Source: Actinomycetota bacterium (GTDB lineage Bacteria > Actinomycetota > Thermoleophilia > Gaiellales > Gaiellaceae). Taken from it: a stretch of 7,169 bases of DNA. Below the pieces are notes generated by a model, which was not told where the DNA came from, ran no database searches, and worked only from the letters and a program-made list of their open reading frames with translations. The position numbers and the translations under genes were made by a program. Every line of letters starts with the position of its first letter. Position 1 is the first letter of the stretch. Of the stretch, positions 1 through 5,714 are shown in pieces. The stretch is taken from the NCBI GenBank assembly GCA_003170995.1, contig PMXT01000157.1:1-7169 (forward strand), given 5' to 3'.

Positions 1-702
1 CCAGGAAAGTGGAATTGGACGAGCACCATGGCCGTCTCCGGCGACTTCAATGGAGACGGCTATGCCGACGCGCTCGCCTTCTACAACTTCGGTGGCTCCC
101 ATACGCAGGTTTTCCTCTTCCCCGGCAAGGCAAGTGGCATCAATCCACCGACGATGATCTGGGACTCCGGTCCCGGAAAGTGGAATTGGACGAGTACCAA
201 GGCCGTCTCCGGTGACTTCAACAAGGATGGCTATGCTGACGTGATTGCCTTCTACAGCTTCGGTGGCGCCCACACGAAAGCCTTCCTCTTCCGCGGTAAG
301 GCAAGCGGCATCAATCCACCGAAGAAGATCTGGGACTCCGGCCCAGGAAAGTGGAATATGACGAATACCAAGGCCGTCTCCGGTGACTTCAACAAGGATG
401 GTTATGCTGACGTGCTCGCCTTCTACAACTCCGGTGGCGCCCATACGAAAGTCTTCCTCTTCCGCGGCAAGGCTAGTGGCATCAATCCGCCGAAGAAGAT
501 CTGGGACTCCGGCCCAGGAAAGTGGAATTGGACGAGTACCAAGGCCGTCTCCGGCGATTTCAATGGAGACGGCTATGCCGACGTGCTCGCCTTCTACAAC
601 TTCGGTGGCTCCCATACGCAGGCCTTCCTCTTCCCCGGCAAGGCAAGCGGCATCAATCCACCGACGATGATCTGGGACTCCGGTCCAGGAAAGTGGAATT
701 GG
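1..702 (+). repeat. 171-bp tandem repeats (four copies plus start of a fifth)
   Basis: Copies begin at 1, 172, 343 and 514, and a partial copy begins at 685; the period is exactly 171 bp, so the reading frame is kept. Copies 1 and 4 share the variants SHTQ, FPGK and PPTM. Copies 2 and 3 share NKDG, AHTK, FRGK and PPKK. Hand alignment of copies 1 and 4 gives 7 base differences in 171. The repeats encode the beta-propeller blades of the protein described for this interval. Confidence 0.95.
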
Positions 703-741
703 GAAAGCAGCTTCTTCTTTTCGATGAGTTACGTTAACTAG
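1..741 (+). CDS. FG-GAP/VCBS-repeat protein, C-terminal part (5' end outside window)
   Basis: The frame is open from base 1 and ends at TAG 739-741, giving 246 visible residues. The ATG at 28 lies inside the first repeat and is not the true start. The visible part is four tandem repeats of exactly 57 residues followed by a short fifth beginning PGKWNW and a 12-residue tail, ESSFFFSMSYVN. Each repeat carries a calcium-binding loop DFN(G/K)DGYAD at repeat positions 15-23, which fits the D-x-N-x-D-G-x-x-D pattern of FG-GAP/VCBS repeats, followed by the strand (V/A)(L/I)AFY. Such repeats normally form blades of a seven-bladed beta-propeller in secreted or surface proteins, so more blades, and perhaps a signal peptide and an enzymatic domain, should lie upstream. 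GC is lower than in the sugar genes (35 of 60 in one hand-counted line). The repeat assignment is secure. The partner or ligand is unknown, and the only link to the polysaccharide genes is position. Confidence 0.88.
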   Translation, partial: PGKWNWTSTMAVSGDFNGDGYADALAFYNFGGSHTQVFLFPGKASGINPPTMIWDSGPGKWNWTSTKAVSGDFNKDGYADVIAFYSFGGAHTKAFLFRGKASGINPPKKIWDSGPGKWNMTNTKAVSGDFNKDGYADVLAFYNSGGAHTKVFLFRGKASGINPPKKIWDSGPGKWNWTSTKAVSGDFNGDGYADVLAFYNFGGSHTQAFLFPGKASGINPPTMIWDSGPGKWNWESSFFFSMSYVN

Positions 742-764
742 GTATCGCACCCGCACACGCTGTT

Positions 765-1129
765 TGGCACCCTGAGTTTTCTGGAGGCTTCGTAAACCGG
801 GCTCCATCCTGGAGAGAGGAGATGCTCCAGCAGTGCCAGCCCTGAGGAAGTACTCAGGTGAACTGCGAGATCGCGCCGTCCGGCTCGCCTCGGAGCCTGG
901 GCGCCCGGGCTCCAACGTCGCTCAGGATTTGGGTGTGCGCAAGGAGGCCCTGCGCACACGAGTCAGACAGGCCGAGGCGGGCAGAGCCCCCCACACCTCA
1001 CGCTGCTTGCCGGCCGACGTGCAAGAAGAGTTCAGGCGCCTGCGTAAGGAATACGCCGAGCTCAGGCGCGCCAACCAGATTCTGAAGGACGTGAGCGCCT
1101 ATTTCGCGATCGAACTCGACCCGACCCGG
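765..1129 (+). mobile_element. IS3-family insertion sequence remnant (left end and orfA only)
   Basis: The stretch from about 765, TGGCACCCTGAGTTTTCTGG, resembles the terminal inverted repeats of IS3-family elements and lies 68 bp before an OrfA-like frame. OrfA similarity stops near residue 99 (about base 1129), at the point where OrfB should begin. No OrfB motifs are seen up to the next gene at 1336, and no reverse complement of the left end is visible there. The element therefore appears to have lost its catalytic DDE half and right end and should be unable to move by itself. The exact left boundary is uncertain because no target duplication can be matched. Confidence 0.65.
802..830 (+). 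other. Overlapping inverted repeats around the orfA ribosome-binding region
   Basis: CTCCA 802-806 can pair with TGGAG 810-814 (3-base loop). CTGGAG 809-814 can instead pair with CTCCAG 825-830, enclosing part of the purine-rich ribosome-binding stretch just before the GTG at 833. The two pairings exclude each other. Some insertion sequences hide the transposase ribosome-binding site in read-through transcripts in this way. That role is inferred here and the stems are short. Confidence 0.35.
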
Positions 1130-1141
1130 CTCGATACCGTT

Positions 1142-1168
1142 TCGCGCGCCCCGCGCGAGGGTTTGTTT
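1142..1168 (+). terminator. Candidate intrinsic terminator after the orfA remnant
   Basis: TCGCGCG at 1142-1148 and CGCGCGA at 1152-1158 form a perfect 7-bp stem with a 3-base loop, followed by GGG and the T-rich stretch TTTGTTT at 1162-1168. The T tract is interrupted and set back three bases, so the call is tentative. It lies between the IS remnant and the ligase gene and could insulate the latter from upstream transcription. Confidence 0.35.
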
Positions 1169-1305
1169 GAGCGCCAAGCGAAACGAAGCACGTCGCGCCT
1201 GTGGCCTCTGACTACGAACGTGACACTGCGTCCTAGCGCCTCGTATCCACCGATCACACCCAGTCGACGGGTCTTCATTTCGCTAGAGGCTCGGAACCGC
1301 GCCGG

Positions 1306-1318
1306 TCGCGAGTCGCGA
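1306..1318. promoter_or_regulatory. Perfect inverted repeat upstream of the ligase gene, possible operator
   Basis: TCGCGA is followed by one G and then TCGCGA again. Because each half is itself a palindrome, the 13 bases read as both a direct and an inverted repeat. It ends 5 bases before the candidate -10 box at 1324 and so covers the spacer near the -35 region, a common place for a repressor site. CG-rich words like this occur by chance in such DNA. Confidence 0.25.
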
Positions 1319-1323
1319 GCACG

Positions 1324-1329
1324 TACGAT
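1324..1329 (+). promoter_or_regulatory. Candidate -10 box of a leaderless ligase transcript
   Basis: TACGAT fits TANNNT and lies 6 bases before the GTG at 1336. There is no Shine-Dalgarno in the bases before the start. This spacing would place the first transcribed base at or next to the start codon, as in leaderless actinobacterial genes. No good -35 hexamer is visible. Confidence 0.4.
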
Positions 1330-1335
1330 CAGCCC

Positions 1336-2715
1336 GTGAAGGTGACGAGGTCTCAACGCTTGAGCAGGCGAACCGACTGGCTGCTGCTGATCACGCTCTT
1401 CGCGGCCACCTTCGAGAAGCTGCACTGGGAAGTGGGTGTCTCGGTTGCTCTGGCCGATCTCCTTGCCATTGCCTATCTGACCAGTTTCGTCGTCGATTGC
1501 GTGTTTTCGCGTGATCTCAGGGTTCCTCGCACCGCGCTCGTTACGCTCGCCTTCAGTGCCGCCTTCCTCATCTGCTACCTGGCCGGCTTCTTCAACATCG
1601 ACACCGCCCAGGGCCTGACTCAGTTCAGCAAGGGGATGGTCAAGCTCGTCGTTCACCTGCTCTTTCTGACCGCCGCGGTGATTCATCTGAGCGACCGCTC
1701 GCAGCGCTTCTTCTGGACGGCGCTCGGGGCGTTCATCGTGGGCATGACCGCGAACGCGGCCTACGGCATCGTCCAGCTCGGGGCGGCCGAGGCCGGGTTC
1801 AATATCGACAAGCGCCTACTCGACCCGCTCACCGGAGGAGCGGCCTCGTCAATCAATATCTACGGGGCTGTCGGCAACCAGAACGTCTACCGGCCGAACG
1901 CGCTCACCGGCGACCCCAACCACCTCGGCGTGATGTTGGCCATGGCGCTGCTGATCCTTGTTCCGCTCTATCTGCGCCTCGAGCGCGGCCATCGCCTGCG
2001 CTGGCCGCTCGCCGCGATACTCGGCTTCTTGCTCGTGGTCGAGCTGGCCACCCTGTCGCGAAGCGGGCTGCTCGGTCTGGGCGTCGGTTTTCTCGTGCTC
2101 GCGCTTCCCTACCGCAAGTTCCTCGGTCGGCCGCGTTTTCTCGTCCCGCTCGGGGCTGTCTGCGTGTTGCTGGCGGGAGTGATATTCGAGCGCCGCCACT
2201 TCTTCGCCACCGTGCTTCGCTCGCGCCTGCAGACGAACACCGGCTCGGTCTCGGCTCACCTCGGCGTCTACGACTTCATCCCGAAGGTGCTGCACAGCCA
2301 TCCCCTGCTGGGGCTTGGCTTGAACAACTTCTCGGTCTACTACGAGTTCGCCACCGGCAAGACGAACTGGGGGCCGCATTCCTACTATGTCGCGTTGCTG
2401 GTCGAGGGCGGGATCGTCGGTACCGTCATCTTCGCCGTCTTCCTCTGGTACCTGTTTAGGCGCCTGGCCGCCGCACGAGCGATCGGGCGAGCGCTGACGG
2501 CTTCGGGCGATGTGCTGACCGCGGCGCGGGTGCGGCCACTGGCCTGGGGCATGACCGCGGCGCTGCTCGGCACCATGGCCTCGAATGCCTTCTACCTGAC
2601 GATGCAGTTTTATTACTTCTATGCCTTCGCCGCGCTTGTGCTGGCGGCGCCGCTGGTCTTCGCGCGCTCGCTGGAGCCCGTGACCAAGCGGCGGGAGCCA
2701 GCTGCGCGGTCATGA
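1336..2715 (+). CDS. O-antigen ligase / polysaccharide polymerase-like membrane protein (Wzy_C family)
   Basis: This 459-residue protein is highly hydrophobic, with about ten to twelve membrane helices: roughly residues 15-30, 34-55, 67-87, 102-117, 125-147, 196-215, 222-240, 243-259, 267-284, 350-374, 402-421 and 425-443. A large hydrophilic loop at about 285-349 is the usual position of the catalytic outer loop. Family patterns are RPNALTGDPNHLG at 186-198, SRSGLLG at 241-247, HPLLGLGLNNF at 322-332 and GPHSYYVALLVEGG at 346-359. The arginine and histidine positions are those expected for glycan-transfer enzymes using lipid-linked donors. Members either ligate O-antigen to lipid A core (WaaL) or polymerise repeat units (Wzy), and sequence alone does not separate these. 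If the host is an actinobacterium, polymerase or transfer to another acceptor is likelier. GTG 1336 is chosen because the hydrophobic N-terminus follows directly; GTG 1342 is an alternative. The preceding OrfA frame ends within this start. The downstream gene is convergent, 34 bp away. Confidence 0.85.
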   Translation: MKVTRSQRLSRRTDWLLLITLFAATFEKLHWEVGVSVALADLLAIAYLTSFVVDCVFSRDLRVPRTALVTLAFSAAFLICYLAGFFNIDTAQGLTQFSKGMVKLVVHLLFLTAAVIHLSDRSQRFFWTALGAFIVGMTANAAYGIVQLGAAEAGFNIDKRLLDPLTGGAASSINIYGAVGNQNVYRPNALTGDPNHLGVMLAMALLILVPLYLRLERGHRLRWPLAAILGFLLVVELATLSRSGLLGLGVGFLVLALPYRKFLGRPRFLVPLGAVCVLLAGVIFERRHFFATVLRSRLQTNTGSVSAHLGVYDFIPKVLHSHPLLGLGLNNFSVYYEFATGKTNWGPHSYYVALLVEGGIVGTVIFAVFLWYLFRRLAAARAIGRALTASGDVLTAARVRPLAWGMTAALLGTMASNAFYLTMQFYYFYAFAALVLAAPLVFARSLEPVTKRREPAARS

Positions 2716-2749
2716 TGTCGCCGAGATGGCGCGCGCTCAGAGGGGTTTC

Positions 2750-3589
2750 TTAGCTACGGCGAGCGAGTACAGTCCGCTGCTCGCCACCCAAGAACGTCAC
2801 TTCGTCTAGACCAGCCTGGGCGAAGAGAGTGGCGATGTAATCGTCGCGATAGGCCACCGCCGCCTCCGGCTGCCGCAGCGACTCTACGCGAGCTTCTCCA
2901 TACGCGAAGCGAAATGTGTGCCGACCTCCATAAGAAGTCGGAAGATGGTCGAGAGAGAAGAAGCTGTGAACCGCGCAGCCGCCGGGCCGAAGAAGACGAC
3001 CTATCTCGACTACGTAGTTCGCGAGGTCGTGCTCAAGCAAGTGCGTGAAGAGGGACGTCGAGAACACGAAATCGGCTGTCGCATCAGGCAAGGGGATTTC
3101 GTACGGTTTTTCTGAACCCGATCCTTGGTGATATGTCACGCTGCGTCCTGTTGCCTGGAAGAAAGTGAATCTCGGCGCGTCAAAATGGTCTTTGCACCAG
3201 GCGATCATCTCGGTGTCGATGTCGACTCCGTAGTAGTGGGCTCGATAGCTGAGATCGCCCATCGAGAGATCACGTAGAGACGCCGCGTAGCGACCGCATC
3301 CACAACCGATATCGATGATCGTCGAGTCGAGGTCGCACCAATCGTTGGCGAAAGCGAACATCCAGAAGCGTGCCGGACTGATGAGATGGTTTAGCTGATT
3401 GCGGAACACCGCGTTTCTAACTCCGACCCGAATTCTCAGGTGATTTGGTGGGAGAGCACGGAATTCGGGGAAAAAACGGCGAACTGGCCAATCGGCGGCG
3501 TTTACCGCGATCTTGAAAACGGGGTTGTAAGTCAGTCGGGCCCCCGACGGCACAAGGCGCCGCAGTATTCGTTCAGGTTTCAAAGCCAT
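2750..3589 (-). CDS. Class I SAM-dependent methyltransferase
   Basis: With the start at 3589 the protein has 279 residues. SAM-binding motif I is IIDIGCGCGRYAASL at 91-105, the acidic residue ending strand beta-2 is in YGVDID at 120-125, and LLRPGGCAVHSFF at 199-211 is the post-motif III region, so the fold is a Rossmann-type class I methyltransferase. The region before it, ALPPNHLRIRVG at 45-56, is a pattern I associate with methyltransferases in exopolysaccharide clusters. It probably methylates a sugar or a glycan end in the cytoplasm, but the substrate cannot be told. The frame stays open upstream to an ATG at 3793, but that 68-residue extension is basic, lacks family features and would overlap the divergent glycosyltransferase region, so I prefer ATG 3589. 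No clear Shine-Dalgarno precedes it. The gene is opposite in strand to both neighbours, and GC is low (32 of 60 in each of two hand-counted lines, against 38 to 44 in lines from the sugar genes), suggesting separate acquisition. Confidence 0.85.
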   Translation of the reverse strand: MALKPERILRRLVPSGARLTYNPVFKIAVNAADWPVRRFFPEFRALPPNHLRIRVGVRNAVFRNQLNHLISPARFWMFAFANDWCDLDSTIIDIGCGCGRYAASLRDLSMGDLSYRAHYYGVDIDTEMIAWCKDHFDAPRFTFFQATGRSVTYHQGSGSEKPYEIPLPDATADFVFSTSLFTHLLEHDLANYVVEIGRLLRPGGCAVHSFFSLDHLPTSYGGRHTFRFAYGEARVESLRQPEAAVAYRDDYIATLFAQAGLDEVTFLGGEQRTVLARRS

Positions 3590-3623
3590 CGGGCATGAGC
3601 GGTCGTAGGCAGCACGGAACGAA

Positions 3624-3629
3624 AGTCTA
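3624..3629 (-). promoter_or_regulatory. Weak candidate -10 box for the methyltransferase
   Basis: On the minus strand this reads TAGACT, 34 bases before the ATG at 3589, inside the 209-bp divergent intergenic region 3590-3798. No convincing -35 hexamer is seen. The only other notable element in this interval is the -10-like box near its right end. Confidence 0.2.
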
Positions 3630-3784
3630 GCGTCTCTATAAGCCGAGCGGTTTGTACGGGAAAGCCGGCGGGGGCTAAGGCCGATCCCCGTGCGTTCGCC
3701 GGCGATCCCGAATCGCATAGCTCTCTTTCGCTTGTTGCCGTTTGCTTTGCAATCTCGCCTCGACTGCCGGCAGGCGTCGGCGGT

Positions 3785-3790
3785 TAGACT
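3785..3790 (+). promoter_or_regulatory. Candidate -10 box of a leaderless glycosyltransferase transcript
   Basis: TAGACT fits TANNNT and lies 8 bases before ATG 3799. TCGACT at 3760-3765 could be a poor -35 with a 19-bp spacer. There is no strong Shine-Dalgarno before the ATG. Transcription beginning at the ATG would give a leaderless message. Confidence 0.4.
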
Positions 3791-3798
3791 CAATCGAG

Positions 3799-4680
3799 AT
3801 GCCCGAACCGCGGCTCGACATCGTCATCGTCTCGTATCGCTGCCGGGGCATGCTTCGCGACTGCCTCTCCTCGCTGCGGGCATTCGTGCCCGCGAAGGGT
3901 GCCCGTATCTGGGTCGTGGACAACGCATCCGGAGACGGGACGATCGAGATGGTGAGGGAGGAGTTCCCCGAGGTCGAACTGCTTGCCTCGGGAGAGAACC
4001 TCGGCTTCTCGGCGGCGAACAACCTCGCCATCCGACGCGGAGAGGCGCCCTACGTACTGGCGCTCAACCCGGACACGCGCATGACCGCGGGCGCGCTCGA
4101 TCACATGCTCGAGCTGATGGAGTCGAACCCGAAGATAGGCATCTCGGGCTGCCGGCTGGAGCTCCCGGACGGGACGTTCGACCATGCCTCGCGGCGCTCG
4201 TTCCCGACGCCTCTCGGCGCGCTGGCGCACTTCACGCGCATCGGGCGCTGGCGAAAGGCACCGGCTCGGCTGTCTCAGTACCGCGCCCCAACGGTCGAGA
4301 GCGGCTCGATCGATGCCGTCAACGGCGCCTTCATGCTCATGCGCCGGAGTGCGCTCGACGAGGTGGGGCTCTTCGACGAGGGCTACTGGATGTACATGGA
4401 GGATCTCGACCTCTGCTATCGCTTTGCCCAGGCCGGTTGGGTGACCTGGTACGACCCGTCGGTCAAGGTGATTCACGTCAAGGCCGGGACGAGCGGAAAG
4501 AACCGCAAGCCACGCGTGAACTACGCCTTCCACTACGGCATGTTTCGCTTCTATCGCAAGCACTACGCGAAGAACAACAATCCCCTCGTCAGAGTCGCGA
4601 TCTACACAGCCATAGCCGCGAAACTAGGAGTCTCCATAACTCGTAGTGCGATCCGGCGCAGGCTACTTCGCCGCTCCTGA
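3799..4680 (+). CDS. GT2-family glycosyltransferase (rhamnosyltransferase-like)
   Basis: This 293-residue protein has a complete GT-A fold signature. The nucleotide-binding start is LDIVIVSYRC at 6-15. VVDNASGDGT at 39-48 carries the acidic residue after strand two, NLGFSAANN at 67-75 is typical of the WbbL/rhamnosyltransferase branch, and ALNPDTRM at 88-95 holds the metal-binding aspartate. VNGAFMLMRRSAL at 174-186 precedes FDEGYWMYMEDLDLCYR at 192-208, whose Glu-Asp pair is the usual catalytic-base region. The enzyme should transfer a sugar, often dTDP-L-rhamnose or a related 6-deoxyhexose, from a nucleotide donor onto a lipid-linked oligosaccharide at the inner membrane face; a basic C-terminal tail may help membrane contact. 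The exact donor is not determinable. ATG 3799 is preferred to the in-frame ATG 3742 because the family starts a few residues before the IVIVSY strand. It is divergent from the methyltransferase and convergent with the next gene. Confidence 0.88.
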   Translation: MPEPRLDIVIVSYRCRGMLRDCLSSLRAFVPAKGARIWVVDNASGDGTIEMVREEFPEVELLASGENLGFSAANNLAIRRGEAPYVLALNPDTRMTAGALDHMLELMESNPKIGISGCRLELPDGTFDHASRRSFPTPLGALAHFTRIGRWRKAPARLSQYRAPTVESGSIDAVNGAFMLMRRSALDEVGLFDEGYWMYMEDLDLCYRFAQAGWVTWYDPSVKVIHVKAGTSGKNRKPRVNYAFHYGMFRFYRKHYAKNNNPLVRVAIYTAIAAKLGVSITRSAIRRRLLRRS

Positions 4681-4722
4681 GGATCAAGCGGCGCGTCTTC
4701 GAGCCGCGCGGCGTCGTCCAAG

Positions 4723-4750
4723 AGCTGAGACTCCGGTTTCGCTCTCAGTT
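4723..4750. terminator. Weak hairpin between convergent genes
   Basis: CTGAGA 4725-4730 pairs with TCTCAG 4743-4748, extended by one G-U and one A-T pair, around a 12-base loop. It lies in the 64-bp gap between convergent genes and runs over the stop codon of the minus-strand gene. There is no T tract on either side, so termination is only a possibility. Confidence 0.2.
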
Positions 4751-5668
4751 CTGGGGGGACTGCCCCAAATACCAGGCGACGGTCCGCTCGAGCCCTTCGC
4801 GGAGCGGAGTTCTCGCACGAAAGCCAAACAAGCGCTCGGCGCGGCCGACGTCCAAGCGGCGCCTCGGCTGGCCATTTGGCTTGGAGGTGTCCCAGACGAG
4901 CTCGCCTTCGTAGCCGGTCAACTTCGCGATCAGCTTGGCCAGCTCGCGGATCGAGATCTCGCTGCCGGTGCCGATGTTGACGGGATCGGGCCCGTTGTAG
5001 CGCTCGGCCGCGAGCTGGATCGCCTCGGCGCAGTCTTCCACGTAGAGGAACTCGCGCGTCGGAGAGCCGTCGCCCCAGAGCACCACCTCTTGCCGCTCGC
5101 TCCGCCTGGCCTCGACCATCTTGCGGATCAGAGCCGGAATCACGTGCGAGCTGGCGAGATCGAAATTGTCGCGCGGGCCATAGAGATTGACGGGAAGCAG
5201 GAAGATCGCATCGAGCCCGTACTGATCGCGGTAGGCCTGGGCGCCGACGAGAAGAGTCTTCTTGGCGATGCCGTAGGGCGCGTTCGTCTCCTCGGGGTAG
5301 CCATTCCAGAGATCGTCTTCCTTGAACGGGACGGGTGCGAACTTCGGATAGGCGCAGATCGTCCCGATCAGGACGAGCTTGTGTAGGCCGCGCAAACGGC
5401 TCTGCTCGAGGATGTGGGCGCCCATCATCAGGTTCGCGTACCAGTAGCGACCGGGATTGGCCTGGTTGGCGCCGATTCCGCCGACCTCGGCTGCGAGATG
5501 AATGAGAAGCTCGGGCTCCGTCTCCGTAAACAGACGCTCGACATCGTCGGCCCGGGTCAGGTCCCAGTCCTCCAGAAGCGGCACGTAGGGCTCAATGTCG
5601 TGAGCGCGCAGCTTTTCGACTAAGTGGGTACCGAGAAAGCCCGCTCCTCCGGTGACGACTGTTCTCAT
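4745..5668 (-). CDS. fcl: GDP-L-fucose synthase-like NAD(P)-dependent epimerase/reductase
   Basis: The 307-residue protein matches the usual length of GDP-L-fucose synthases (about 310-320). It is an extended short-chain dehydrogenase: the NADP-binding TGGAGFLG is at 6-13, [11 protein letters not shown] at 58-68 is a family hallmark, and the active site comprises T103 and C105 in GTICAYPK, Y132 and K136 in YGIAK, and H175 in [27 protein letters not shown] at 259-273 matches the substrate-binding region. The E. coli enzyme has serine at the position of T103; threonine can serve the same role. The reaction would be 3,5-epimerisation and 4-reduction of GDP-4-keto-6-deoxy-D-mannose to GDP-L-fucose in the cytoplasm. 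The frame is open upstream to 5887, but that stretch overlaps the preceding gene and lacks family features, so ATG 5668 directly before the nucleotide-binding strand is chosen. It lies 46 bp downstream of the dehydratase gene, very probably in the same operon. Confidence 0.87.
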   Translation of the reverse strand: MRTVVTGGAGFLGTHLVEKLRAHDIEPYVPLLEDWDLTRADDVERLFTETEPELLIHLAAEVGGIGANQANPGRYWYANLMMGAHILEQSRLRGLHKLVLIGTICAYPKFAPVPFKEDDLWNGYPEETNAPYGIAKKTLLVGAQAYRDQYGLDAIFLLPVNLYGPRDNFDLASSHVIPALIRKMVEARRSERQEVVLWGDGSPTREFLYVEDCAEAIQLAAERYNGPDPVNIGTGSEISIRELAKLIAKLTGYEGELVWDTSKPNGQPRRRLDVGRAERLFGFRARTPLREGLERTVAWYLGQSPQN

Positions 5669-5675
5669 CGAAGCG

Positions 5676-5681
5676 ACCGTA
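5676..5681 (-). promoter_or_regulatory. Candidate -10 box close before the fucose synthase-like gene
   Basis: On the minus strand TACGGT lies 7 bases before the ATG at 5668, and no Shine-Dalgarno is visible there. TTGGTC (minus strand, 5702-5707) could be a -35 but with a long 20-bp spacer. It may give an internal leaderless start in addition to read-through from the upstream gene. Confidence 0.3.
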
Positions 5682-5714
5682 ACCGGCTCCGCGGCTCGAT
5701 TGACCAAGACGCGG

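Larger units (their letters stand above)
833..1339 (+). pseudogene. IS3-family transposase OrfA remnant, read through into unrelated sequence
   Basis: The frame starts at a GTG preceded by a purine-rich GGAGAGAGGAG at 811-821. The N-terminal part has the IS3 OrfA layout: KYSGELRDRAVRL at about residues 6-18, a helix-turn-helix region to about residue 47 including VAQDLGV at 29-35, then a leucine-zipper-like helix with FRRLRKEYAELRRANQILK at about 67-85 and the end FAIELDPTR at 91-99. OrfA binds the element's ends and normally acts with OrfB as a frameshift fusion. Here OrfB is absent. The tryptophan usual in the recognition-helix pattern LxxWV is arginine 43 (LRTRV), which suggests decay. Residues about 100-168 resemble nothing I know and probably are not real protein. 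The frame ends at TGA 1337-1339, overlapping the GTG start of the next gene. Fragment identity is confident; expression is doubtful. Confidence 0.75.

Noticed and set aside
1..702. CRISPR-like or satellite array
   Set aside because: The 171-bp units are contiguous, have no spacers and keep a protein frame with calcium-binding loops, so they are coding repeats.
1099..2379. Two minus-strand frames of 195 and 176 codons opposite the ligase gene
   Set aside because: Their composition (Glu, Gln, Arg and His rich, no domain) is that of the complement of a hydrophobic membrane protein.
2716..2749. Terminator between the convergent ligase and methyltransferase genes
   Set aside because: Only a 4-bp CGCC/GGCG stem is visible, with no T tract on either strand.
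3590..3793. N-terminal extension of the methyltransferase to ATG 3793
   Set aside because: The extra 68 residues are basic, lack family similarity and would fill the divergent promoter region; the family begins near ATG 3589.
3790..4563. 257-codon minus-strand frame
   Set aside because: It is antisense to the glycosyltransferase and histidine/arginine-rich, as expected of a shadow.
3690..4646. 318-codon plus-strand frame overlapping the glycosyltransferase
   Set aside because: It is arginine-rich and low in complexity, and it runs in another frame over a well-supported GT2 gene.
4646..5386. 246-codon plus-strand frame
   Set aside because: It is antisense to the fucose synthase-like gene and shows no family features.
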